From contig NZ_FNFN01000002.1 in NCBI RefSeq assembly GCF_900101045.1, forward strand, positions 372,001-436,000: DNA of 64,000 nucleotides, read 5' to 3'. This document shows positions 33,813-41,190 of the stretch, piece by piece. The notes beneath the pieces were generated by a model. It saw only the letters and a list, made by a program, of their open reading frames with translations. It made no database searches and had not been told where the DNA came from. The stretch is from Nocardioides sp. YR527. Its GTDB lineage: Bacteria > Actinomycetota > Actinomycetes > Propionibacteriales > Nocardioidaceae. Made by a program: the position numbers and the translations under genes. Position 1 is the first letter of the stretch; each line of letters opens with the position of its first letter.

Positions 33813-35267
33813 GGGCTTCTTCGTCTCGCGCCAGGAGCGCTCGAAGGGGAGGCGCCAGGCGTGGGGGGCGATCAGCTGGTGGATCGAGTTGGGGCCCCAG
33901 GAACCAGGGGCGTAGAGGCGTACGGGCGGAGGGTTGTCGAGGAGCGGCTGGGAGATCTCCCAGAGCGTCTCGATGCCCTCGGCGGTGGTGAACAGCGTGT
34001 GGTCGCCACGCATGGCGTCGTGGATGAGGCGTTCGTACGCCTCGAGGACGCCGGTCGAGGAGCTCGTCTCCTGGGTGGCGAACTGCATGGAGAGCTTCTC
34101 CAGCTTCATGCCGGGCCCGGGGCGCTTGCCGTAGAACGACAGCGACATCTTCGACTGGTCGGCGAGGTCGAAGGTGAGGTGGTCGGGGCCCTGGGTGCCG
34201 GCGCCGGAGTTGGCCGGGAACATCGTCAGCGGCGGCTCCTTGAACGCGATCGAGATGATCCGCGCGCCCTCGGCCAGCTTCTTCCCGGTGCGCAGGAAGA
34301 ACGGCACGCCTGCCCAGCGCCAGTTGTCGATGATCACCTTCATCGCGATGAAGGTCTCGGTGTCGGAGTCGTCGGCGACCTCGTTCTTGCCGCGGTAGCC
34401 GGAGTATTGACCACGCACCACGTTGCGCGGGTCCAGCGGCCGGATCGACCGGAAGACCTTGTTCTTCTCCTCGCCGATCGGGTCGGGAGCCAGCGAGGTC
34501 GGCGGCTCCATCGCCATGAACGCCAGCACCTGCATCAGGTGGGTCACGACCATGTCGCGGTAGGCGCCGGTGCTCTCGTAGAACGCGGTGCGTCCCTCCA
34601 GGCCCAACGTCTCGGGGATGTCGATCTGGACGTGGTCGATGAAGTTGCGGTTCCAGATCGGCTCGAAGAGTCCGTTGGCGAAGCGGAAGGCCAGGATGTT
34701 CTGCGCGGCCTCCTTCCCGAGAAAGTGGTCGATCCGGAAGATCTGATCCTCGGAGAAGACCTCGTGGATCTTCGCGTTGAGCTCCTTGGCCGACTCGAGG
34801 TCGGTGCCGAAGGGCTTCTCCATGATGATCCGGGCGCGCTCGACGAGGTCGGCCTCCTCGAGCTGGCGGATCACGTCCTGAGCGGCCTTCGGCGGGACGC
34901 TGAGGTAGTGGAGGCGGCGCACGTCGCTGCCGAGCCCCTGGAGCTTCTTCTCGGCGAGCTTCACCGCGTCGGCAAGCGCGTGCGGACCCTCCTTGGTCGA
35001 GACGTAGGAGAGCATCCCCCCGAACGCCGCCCAGCGCTCGTCGGTGATGTCGCCCTTGCCGAACTCCTCGCACGCCTCGCGAGCGAACTCGATGAACTGC
35101 TCGTCGGAGAGATCCTCCAGCGATGTGCCGACGATCTGGGCATCCGTCATCAGCCCGGCCTCGTTGAGTCTGAGCAGGCCAGGAAGGAGTTTGCGGCGCG
35201 CCAGATCACCCGTCGCACCGAAGAGCACGATCACATGTGGCAGCGCTTTGTCATCGATGGTCGCCAT
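33810..35267 (-). CDS. zwf: glucose-6-phosphate 1-dehydrogenase
   Basis: Enzyme of 485 residues, the usual length for Zwf. It oxidises glucose 6-phosphate to 6-phosphogluconolactone with NADP+, the entry step of the pentose phosphate pathway. N-terminal dinucleotide motif FGATGDLARRKLLPGL (about 16-31), the EKPFGTDLESAKELN region and the active-site signature RIDHFLGKEAAQNIL (about 178-192) are all present. ATG at 35267. It lies 89 bp downstream of pabB on the same strand but is not functionally tied to it. No opcA or tal/tkt neighbours are seen. Confidence 0.96.
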   Translation of the reverse strand: MATIDDKALPHVIVLFGATGDLARRKLLPGLLRLNEAGLMTDAQIVGTSLEDLSDEQFIEFAREACEEFGKGDITDERWAAFGGMLSYVSTKEGPHALADAVKLAEKKLQGLGSDVRRLHYLSVPPKAAQDVIRQLEEADLVERARIIMEKPFGTDLESAKELNAKIHEVFSEDQIFRIDHFLGKEAAQNILAFRFANGLFEPIWNRNFIDHVQIDIPETLGLEGRTAFYESTGAYRDMVVTHLMQVLAFMAMEPPTSLAPDPIGEEKNKVFRSIRPLDPRNVVRGQYSGYRGKNEVADDSDTETFIAMKVIIDNWRWAGVPFFLRTGKKLAEGARIISIAFKEPPLTMFPANSGAGTQGPDHLTFDLADQSKMSLSFYGKRPGPGMKLEKLSMQFATQETSSSTGVLEAYERLIHDAMRGDHTLFTTAEGIETLWEISQPLLDNPPPVRLYAPGSWGPNSIHQLIAPHAWRLPFERSWRETKKP

Positions 35268-35356
35268 GATGAGTCCACGGTAGTCCTCGTTTTATGAACG
35301 ATCCAATAGACAACGGGCCGCCGTCTCAACGTGTCGCCGTCTTTTCACCTGTTTGA

Positions 35357-36628
35357 TCATCTGCCGAGGGAAGCGCGCACCCGATCGGCCTTCAACCGCG
35401 CCTCGGCGGCCTCCTCGGCGACGTCGGATCTGACCGTGATCCCGCCTCCCGTGCCGATCTGCCAGGTGTGGGTGTCGTGGGTCGTCAGCGTGCGGATGAC
35501 GACGCCCAGATCGGCCGGCCCGTCGCCGGAGATCCAGCCGAAGGCACCGGCGTACGCCGCCCTCGGCCCGCCCAGCTCGCGCTCGGCGCGCTCGATGACC
35601 TCCATCGTGCGCAGCTTGGGCGCACCGGTCATCGAACCGGCGGGGAAGAGCCTGCGCAGCGCCTCGATCGTGGTGATCTCGTCGTGGAGGTGTCCCCTGA
35701 CCGTGGTGACGAGCTGGTGCACGCTCTCGTAGGACTCCACCTCCATCAGCCCGGGCACCTCCACGGTCCCCGGCTCGCAGACCATCGCCAGGTCGTTGCG
35801 GAGCAGGTCCGTGATCATCAGGTTCTCGCTGCGGAGCTTCGGATCGGTCCGCAGCAGCTCCGCGTTGGCGGCATCCTCCTGTGCGGTGGCGCCGCGCGGG
35901 GTCGTGCCCTTGATCGGCCTCGTCTCGATCGTGCGGTCGGCGTCGATGACGGCGTACCGCTCCGGGCTCGAGCTCAGCAGCCACGCTCGATGGTTCGCGA
36001 GGTCGTGCTGGAGGAACCCTGCGTACGGCGCGGGGTTGATGCTCCGGAGCCGCAGATAGGTCTCCACCGGGTCGGCCTCGACGTCGACCGTGGTGCGGTA
36101 GGTCAGGTTCGCCTCGTAGGTGTCGCCGGCCCGGAGGGCTACTTGGACCTGTTCGAAGGCGGCAGCGTAAGCCGGAGGGACTGTGTTGGTCTCGACACGC
36201 TCGGCCGCAGGCGGCCTCGCGGCTCGACCAGCGGAGCCGCTGGGCGGAGGCGTGTCGAGACCAACAGAGTCGTGATCGAAGAGGCGCACGTGCGTCGGCC
36301 TCATCCAGACCGCATCCGGAACGTCGCCGGACGGAGCGGCGGGGAGGTCGGGGCGGCAGGCGTAGCCGAGGTAGCCGAACCACTGCTCCCCCGGGCCGAC
36401 CTCACGCTCCAGGACCTGCCAGATGTCGTCGCCGACCACCTCGGACCGGCCGCCGGCGTGGCGCCGCACCTCGCGGCGCGAGGCGGAGTACGTCAGCGAG
36501 ACGTCGTCGTCCTCCAGCCAGCCGATCAGGGACCGGGTGCCCGACCACTCGCGCGCGCCGCCGCCGTCGAGCCAGACGCAGCGGGGGTGGGCGGCGGCGA
36601 CCTCGGCGAAGAGGTCCTCGACGCTCAT
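35357..36628 (-). CDS. pabB: aminodeoxychorismate synthase component I, with in-frame repeat insertion
   Basis: Chorismate-binding enzyme of 423 residues that forms 4-amino-4-deoxychorismate for folate or p-aminobenzoate synthesis. ETRPIKGTTPRGATAQED carries the PIKGT lysine that separates ADC synthases from anthranilate synthases. MITDLLRNDLAMVCEPG, SVHQLVTTVRGHL and PAGSMTGAPKLRTM complete the active site. Residues about 120-150 (between LFDHDS and PPAYAAAFEQ) are encoded by a dispersed palindromic repeat and are rich in Pro, Ala and Arg, an insertion read through in frame. It overlaps pabA by 4 bp. Confidence 0.9.
   Translation of the reverse strand: MSVEDLFAEVAAAHPRCVWLDGGGAREWSGTRSLIGWLEDDDVSLTYSASRREVRRHAGGRSEVVGDDIWQVLEREVGPGEQWFGYLGYACRPDLPAAPSGDVPDAVWMRPTHVRLFDHDSVGLDTPPPSGSAGRAARPPAAERVETNTVPPAYAAAFEQVQVALRAGDTYEANLTYRTTVDVEADPVETYLRLRSINPAPYAGFLQHDLANHRAWLLSSSPERYAVIDADRTIETRPIKGTTPRGATAQEDAANAELLRTDPKLRSENLMITDLLRNDLAMVCEPGTVEVPGLMEVESYESVHQLVTTVRGHLHDEITTIEALRRLFPAGSMTGAPKLRTMEVIERAERELGGPRAAYAGAFGWISGDGPADLGVVIRTLTTHDTHTWQIGTGGGITVRSDVAEEAAEARLKADRVRASLGR
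36180..36270. repeat. dispersed repeat family A inside pabB
   Basis: 17-bp arms TGTTGGTCTCGACACGC (36184-36200) and GCGTGTCGAGACCAACA (36250-36266) enclose GGCTCGACCAGCGGAGCCGC. The same units occur between convergent genes at 41072-41180 and 47466-47585. Here they lie within the coding frame. Confidence 0.85.
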
Positions 36629-37200
36629 CGTGGCTCCGGTCGACCCAAGAAGTTGGCGACCATCGCCGCCCCGTGCTGGGAGAGCACCGACTCGGGGTGG
36701 AATTGGACGCCCTGGAGCGGCAGCTCACGATGACGTACGCCCATCACGACCCCGTCCTCGGAACGGGCCGTCACCTCCAGGACATCGGGGATCGAGACCG
36801 CGGCCAGGGAGTGGTAGCGGACCGCCTCGAGCGGCGACGGGATGCCCGCGAAGACTCCCCGCCCGTCGTGCGTCACCCGGGCCACCTCTCCGTGGGCCGG
36901 CTCGATCCGGTCGACGACGCCGCCGTAGGCGGTCACCAGCCCCTGCATGCCCAGACAGACCCCGAGGACGGGCCGCCCCGCGTCCAGGAGTACGTCCCGC
37001 CCGACCGCGAAGTCCGCCGGCTCGGCAGGGTGGCCGGGCCCGGGCGAGAGCACCACATGGGTGTAGCCGGCCAGGTCCCCGAGCTTCACCTCGTCGTGCT
37101 CGACGACGTCCGGCATCTCACCGCTGACCTGGGCGATCATGTGGACGAGGCTCCACACGTAGGAGTCGTGGTGATCGACCACCACCACCCGCGCGCTCAT
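36625..37200 (-). CDS. pabA: class I glutamine amidotransferase, aminodeoxychorismate synthase component II
   Basis: Glutaminase of 191 residues supplying ammonia to PabB. N-terminal VVVVDHHDSYVWSLVH, oxyanion region VVLSPGPGHPAEP, nucleophile Cys in VLGVCLGMQGLVTAYGG (about 84) and the His-Glu pair in QGVQFHPESVLSQ (about 170) are all intact. It overlaps the PhzE-like gene (4 bp, ATGA at 37197) and pabB (4 bp at 36625), so the three are translated as a unit. Confidence 0.92.
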   Translation of the reverse strand: MSARVVVVDHHDSYVWSLVHMIAQVSGEMPDVVEHDEVKLGDLAGYTHVVLSPGPGHPAEPADFAVGRDVLLDAGRPVLGVCLGMQGLVTAYGGVVDRIEPAHGEVARVTHDGRGVFAGIPSPLEAVRYHSLAAVSIPDVLEVTARSEDGVVMGVRHRELPLQGVQFHPESVLSQHGAAMVANFLGRPEPR

Positions 37201-39137
37201 TGTGCGAGCAGATCGCTGACGACGTCGTGGATGAGGTCGTAGCCGCGCTCGGTGAGGACCGACTCCGCGTGGAACTGGATACCGGCGTAGTGGGGCCCGG
37301 AGATGGCGTGGATGTCACCCGACTCGGGATCAGCATCGACCGACACCCCCGCGGGCAGCTCGGTGGATCCCACCCGTCCGACGAAGGTGTTGTAGAAGCC
37401 GACCCGCTCGCGACGCGGCCGCCCGCCGAACCCGAGACCGACCCGGGTCTGGGTGCCCTGGAAGACGATGTCCTTGTAGTGCAGCCCGATCCCGAGCTGG
37501 TGGCACAGCGCCTGGTGGCCGAGGCAGACCGCCAGGAACGGCTGCTCGGTCTCGAGCAGCGACGCGACCGCAGCACGCAGCTTGGCCATCTTCGGGTCGG
37601 AACCGTCGCGCGGGTCGCCCGGTCCGGGCCCGACGATGACGAGGTCAGCGCCCGCGAAGGCACCGTCCTCGTAGTCCTCGTGCCGGACGACCGACGAGGT
37701 CATCCCGAGCACCCGGAGGACGTGGCGCAGCATGCGTACGAAGTCGTCCTCGCCGTCCAGGATCACCGCGTGCTTGCCGGCGAGGTGGGCCGAGGGCTCC
37801 TCGTCGGCCTGGTCGGTGAGCCAGAACGACGACAGCCGGCGGTTGCGGGCGGCCAGGGTCAGCAGCAGGTCCTCGTCGTTGACCAGCTCGGAGACGTCCT
37901 GGGCGAGCGCGGGCGCGGCCGGCACCAGTCCGAAGGCGGACAGGATCCCGCCGGCCTTGGCATGCGTCTCCGCGACCTCGTAGACGGGGTCGGAGTCGCG
38001 CACCAGCGTCGCTCCGGCGCTCACCTTGAGTTGGCCGTCGACCGAGACGTCAGCGGTGCGGATCACGATCGGCGAATCGACCGTCGGCGCACCGGACTCG
38101 TCACGGCCGAGCAGCGCGAGGGCGGCGCCGTAGTAGCCACGGCCCTCCGGCTCGTACTTCTTGATCAACCGGCAGGCGTTCTCCACCGGCGATCCGGTGA
38201 CGGTGGCGGCGTACATCGTGTCGCGCAGGATCTCGCGCGGGTCCCGCGCCGAGCGACCCGCCAGCAGGTACTCGGTGTGGATCAGCCGCGACATCGGCTT
38301 CAGGAACGGCCCGAGCACCTGGCCGCCCTGGTCGCAGATGTCGCACATCATCTTGAGCTCCTCGTCGACCACCATGAAGAGCTCGTAGACCTCCTTCTGA
38401 TCCGTCAGGAAGTCGGTCAGCTGCCCCTTGAGGTCGTGCGCGATCTTCTCCGGCGTTCCCTCGAGATCACGCGGCAGCCGGAACGTGCCGGAGATCGGGT
38501 TCATCCGGACGTCGCCGCCGTGGACGCTCACGTGCCGCTCCGGCGAAGCGCCGATGAGGTAGCGGTCGCCGGTGAAGAAGCAGTAGGTCCAGTACGCCCC
38601 ACGCTCGCGCTCCAGAAGACGACGCAGCACGGTGAGCGCGCGGTCGTGGTTCCAGTCGTCGAGCTGGGCCCGGTAGTGGCGGCCGATCACGAAGTTGGCG
38701 CCCTCGCCCTGGCCGATCTCGTCCTCGATGACGGTCTTGACCAGGTCGGCATAGGTGTCGTCGTCGACGTCGAACCCGCCGCGGTCCACGAACTCCACGG
38801 GGACGTCGGGAAGCGCCTCGATCACCTCGGCGACGGAGAACTCCCACTCGCGCTCCACGTCGACGACCACCAGCGGGGTGCCGTCGTCGTGAGCCTCGAA
38901 GCCGCGCTCGCTCACCTGCCGGAACGGCACCGCGAGCAGTCGGTCGGCCACCTTCCCCGGCTCCGGGGTGCCCTCCTCGAGAGGTACGTCGAGCAGCGAC
39001 TCGACCACGGACCGGGTGCCTGCCAGCATGCCGACCGTGTCCCGGTCACCCGCCCGCGAGGAGCGGCGGATGATCGCCCACGCCTCGTGCCCCGTGATCT
39101 CCTCGATCGCGGTCTTGGCAGGCGTCTGGGTCGTCAT
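37197..39137 (-). CDS. PhzE-like aminodeoxyisochorismate/anthranilate synthase (TrpE-TrpG fusion)
   Basis: Fused enzyme of 646 residues. The synthase domain (about 1-425) has ISGTFRLPRDLEGTPEKIAH (a PISGT form, without the ADC-synthase lysine), KMMCDICDQGGQV, YAATVTGSPVENACRLIKKY and ILSAFGLVP. A class I glutaminase domain (about 455-646) follows with IVGPGPGDPRDG, Cys in LAVCLGHQALCHQL and FHAESVLTERG. This architecture is that of PhzE, which makes 2-amino-2-deoxyisochorismate, and of related anthranilate synthases; sequence alone does not decide. TAGGCT lies 6 nt before the ATG at 39137. It is the first gene of an operon with pabA and pabB, and no phz genes follow. Confidence 0.87.
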   Translation of the reverse strand: MTTQTPAKTAIEEITGHEAWAIIRRSSRAGDRDTVGMLAGTRSVVESLLDVPLEEGTPEPGKVADRLLAVPFRQVSERGFEAHDDGTPLVVVDVEREWEFSVAEVIEALPDVPVEFVDRGGFDVDDDTYADLVKTVIEDEIGQGEGANFVIGRHYRAQLDDWNHDRALTVLRRLLERERGAYWTYCFFTGDRYLIGASPERHVSVHGGDVRMNPISGTFRLPRDLEGTPEKIAHDLKGQLTDFLTDQKEVYELFMVVDEELKMMCDICDQGGQVLGPFLKPMSRLIHTEYLLAGRSARDPREILRDTMYAATVTGSPVENACRLIKKYEPEGRGYYGAALALLGRDESGAPTVDSPIVIRTADVSVDGQLKVSAGATLVRDSDPVYEVAETHAKAGGILSAFGLVPAAPALAQDVSELVNDEDLLLTLAARNRRLSSFWLTDQADEEPSAHLAGKHAVILDGEDDFVRMLRHVLRVLGMTSSVVRHEDYEDGAFAGADLVIVGPGPGDPRDGSDPKMAKLRAAVASLLETEQPFLAVCLGHQALCHQLGIGLHYKDIVFQGTQTRVGLGFGGRPRRERVGFYNTFVGRVGSTELPAGVSVDADPESGDIHAISGPHYAGIQFHAESVLTERGYDLIHDVVSDLLAQ

Positions 39138-39143
39138 GGGATG

Positions 39144-39149
39144 AGCCTA
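39144..39149 (-). promoter_or_regulatory. leaderless -10 box (TAGGCT) of the chorismate operon
   Basis: TAGGCT on the minus strand ends 6 nt before the ATG at 39137. Confidence 0.55.
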
Positions 39150-39239
39150 ATCCGCGCGCTGACGCCGGACCCATTCGATTCGGATGGTGAAAGCGGGTTC
39201 CCGTGCAACCCCGCGACGCCCCCGATCCGTTGACAGTGC

Positions 39240-39740
39240 GTGAGACGTTCCCAAGACGCCGAATTCGAGGCCTTCGTACGCCGCCACCGCGCGCCGCTCG
39301 TTGGCACTGCCCGGCTGCTGACCGCCGGCGACGCCCACCTGGCCGAAGACCTGGTCCAGACGACGCTCGTCAAGGTCTATCTGGCCTGGGGACGGGCGTC
39401 GCAGCATCCCGCTGCGTACGCTCGCCGGACCCTGGTCAACTGCCTGACCGACCACCGCAGGCGCCCGTTCTTCCGACGGGAGCAGGGCGCGGTCTCGCTG
39501 CCCGAGGCCCCGGTCGAGGACCCGGCGATGGTCGATCCCGAACTGGTCGCGGCGCTCGGCGAGCTGCCACCGCGGCAGCGTGCGGCCGTCGTGCTCCGGC
39601 ACGTCCACGACCTCTCGGTCGACGAGGTGGCCGACGCGCTCAGCTGCTCGACCGGAACCGTGAAGTCCCAGACCGCTCGCGGCCTGGACAAGCTCCGGGC
39701 GCTGCTCACCCCCACCCAACTGACAGGAGACTCCCGATGA
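39240..39740 (+). CDS. ECF sigma factor, SigE-group (actinobacterial)
   Basis: Sigma factor of 166 residues. Region 2 is FEAFVRRHRAPLVGTARLL with DLVQTTLVKVYLAWGR; region 4 is LGELPPRQRAAVVLRHVHD and LSVDEVADALSCSTGTVKSQ. Length and pattern match the SigE-like group common in Nocardioides and Streptomyces. The GTG at 39240 is chosen because the conserved region 2 starts seven codons later. The next gene overlaps by 4 bp and encodes a one-helix membrane protein, the usual partner position for an anti-sigma or sensor protein. Confidence 0.87.
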   Translation: MRRSQDAEFEAFVRRHRAPLVGTARLLTAGDAHLAEDLVQTTLVKVYLAWGRASQHPAAYARRTLVNCLTDHRRRPFFRREQGAVSLPEAPVEDPAMVDPELVAALGELPPRQRAAVVLRHVHDLSVDEVADALSCSTGTVKSQTARGLDKLRALLTPTQLTGDSR

Positions 39741-40354
39741 ACGACGTGATCGACCGCCTCGCCCGCCTGACCCCGTCCCCGGCCGCACCGACCGAGGATG
39801 CCACCGCCGACCTCCGCCGCGGCCACCGGGCGCTCTCCCGGCGCCGGATCAAGCGCGGCGCCCTCGGCGCGGCCGCCCTGACCCTCGCCGTCGGCGGCGC
39901 GTTCGGCGGGATCGCGCTGACCTCCGACAACGGGGACACGCCGACGGTCCAGGCCGCCGACAGCGTACGCCTCGTCGACTACGACGGGACCCAGGTGCCC
40001 GGCTACACCGTGGCGAAGGTGCCCGAGGGGTTCGTGCTGCAAGGATCCGACCAGTACGTCCTCGCCGTCGCCCGCCCCGACGACAAGTCCTCCATCAGCG
40101 ACTTCCAGGACAAGATCGTGGTGACCCTGGAGTCGACCACGTCCGAGACCGAGGACTCGACCGACACCACCGTCGGTGGCCGGCCCGCCACCCTGGTCAC
40201 CACCCCCGACGGCGCCACCATGCTCAAGTACTCCTACCGCGACTTCACCGTCGTCATCCAGATGTGGAACACCATCCACCTCACCGACGAACAGCTCGTC
40301 GAGTTCGCCGAGGGCCTCGAGGTCACCGCGGACGCCAAGCCCTCGGTCGGCTGA
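39737..40354 (+). CDS. membrane-anchored partner of the SigE-group sigma factor
   Basis: Protein of 205 residues. A short cytosolic N-terminus (MNDVIDRLARLTPSP and a basic RRGHRALSRRRIKRG stretch) leads to one transmembrane helix (about 41-60, GALGAAALTLAVGGAFGGIA). An extracytoplasmic domain of about 140 residues follows, with no recognised fold. The 4-bp overlap with the sigma gene and the topology suggest an anti-sigma or signal-sensing protein. It lacks a visible zinc-anti-sigma HxxxCxxC motif, so direct inhibition is not established. Confidence 0.68.
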   Translation: MNDVIDRLARLTPSPAAPTEDATADLRRGHRALSRRRIKRGALGAAALTLAVGGAFGGIALTSDNGDTPTVQAADSVRLVDYDGTQVPGYTVAKVPEGFVLQGSDQYVLAVARPDDKSSISDFQDKIVVTLESTTSETEDSTDTTVGGRPATLVTTPDGATMLKYSYRDFTVVIQMWNTIHLTDEQLVEFAEGLEVTADAKPSVG

Positions 40355-40404
40355 CCTCTGCCGCGGCCGCTACATCAGTCGGCGCGACGTACCACCCGCG
40401 CCGC

Positions 40405-40410
40405 TAGGCT
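40405..40410 (+). promoter_or_regulatory. leaderless -10 box (TAGGCT)
   Basis: TAGGCT ends 6 nt before the GTG at 40417. Confidence 0.5.
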
Positions 40411-40416
40411 CCGCGG

Positions 40417-41061
40417 GTGGCCGTCAACGATCTGAGCAACGACGAGTTCGAGCGTCTCTACGGCCCCTGGGTCTCACGTACGCCGGCCGATGTGGCTGCT
40501 CTCTTCGAGGGCTACCCCGGCACTTGGTGGATCGCCGGTGGCTGGGCGATCGAGGCGTTCACCGGCATCGGGCGCGACCACGAGGACACCGACACCTGTG
40601 TGCTCCGCAGCGAGTTCGCCGTGCTGCGCAAGCATCTGGCGGGGCGCTTCGACGTATGGGCCGCCGGCACAGCAGCGCTGCGGCCGCTGCTCCCGGACGA
40701 CGATCCCGACGGCGCCGCGGACGTCGTCCTGTGGGAGACCGAGGGTCAGGTCTGGACGCGGCGGAGCGCTCAGGACCCGTGGGAGTACGACCTGCTGCTC
40801 AACCCCGGCACCGCCGACGAGTGGGTCTATCGGCGTGAGGAGTCGATCCGGATGCCGATGTCCGAGGCGGTCTGGGAGCGCGCCGGAATCCGCTATCTCC
40901 AGCCCGAGATCCAGCTCCTCTACAAGGCCCCGGGGCTCCGCCCGAAGGACCAGCTCGACTTCGACAACACCGTGCCGCTGCTCGACGACCGTCGGCGTCA
41001 CTGGCTGCGGCACGCGCTCGAGCAGACCCTTCCGGACCACCCCTGGATAACTGGGCTCTGA
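40417..41061 (+). CDS. nucleotidyltransferase-fold protein (aminoglycoside/lincosamide adenylyltransferase-like)
   Basis: Soluble protein of 214 residues. WWIAGGWAIEAFTGIGRDHE (about 37-56) followed by DTDTCVLRSEFAVLRKHL is the GG-W...H-x-D-x-D pattern of small minimal nucleotidyltransferases such as ANT(2'') and LinB-like enzymes. The later IRYLQPEIQLLYKAPGLRPK is also typical. Whether it modifies a drug or a cellular substrate is unknown; chromosomal homologues in actinobacteria often have no proven resistance function. The GTG at 40417 fits a -10 box 6 nt upstream. Confidence 0.78.
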   Translation: MAVNDLSNDEFERLYGPWVSRTPADVAALFEGYPGTWWIAGGWAIEAFTGIGRDHEDTDTCVLRSEFAVLRKHLAGRFDVWAAGTAALRPLLPDDDPDGAADVVLWETEGQVWTRRSAQDPWEYDLLLNPGTADEWVYRREESIRMPMSEAVWERAGIRYLQPEIQLLYKAPGLRPKDQLDFDNTVPLLDDRRRHWLRHALEQTLPDHPWITGL

Positions 41062-41071
41062 CCCGTCACCG

Positions 41072-41180
41072 CTGGTCGAGCCAGCGAGCGGTGTCGAGAT
41101 CAACACAACCGATCGAGCGCCGAAGGGACTGTGTTGGTCTCGACACGCCTCCGCCTAGCGGCTCCGGCGGCTCGACCGAC
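41072..41180. repeat. dispersed repeat family A, between nucleotidyltransferase and helicase genes
   Basis: Inverted units CTGGTCGAG...CTCGACCG and GGTGTCGAGATCAACACA / GTGTTGGTCTCGACACGCC span the junction of two convergent genes. One arm (GAGATCAACACA) carries a base change relative to the copy at 47466-47585. Confidence 0.75.
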
Positions 41181-41190
41181 GAGAGTCCGG

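Noticed and set aside
35357..39137. Phenazine biosynthesis cluster
   Set aside because: Only the PhzE-like enzyme is present; no PhzB, PhzD, PhzF or PhzG-like genes occur in the window.
37200..39233. 677-codon open frame on the + strand
   Set aside because: Antisense to the PhzE-like gene, whose chorismate and glutaminase motifs are unmistakable.
40417..41061. Firm assignment as an aminoglycoside resistance gene
   Set aside because: Only the general nucleotidyltransferase motif is visible; no resistance-gene context or mobile element is present.
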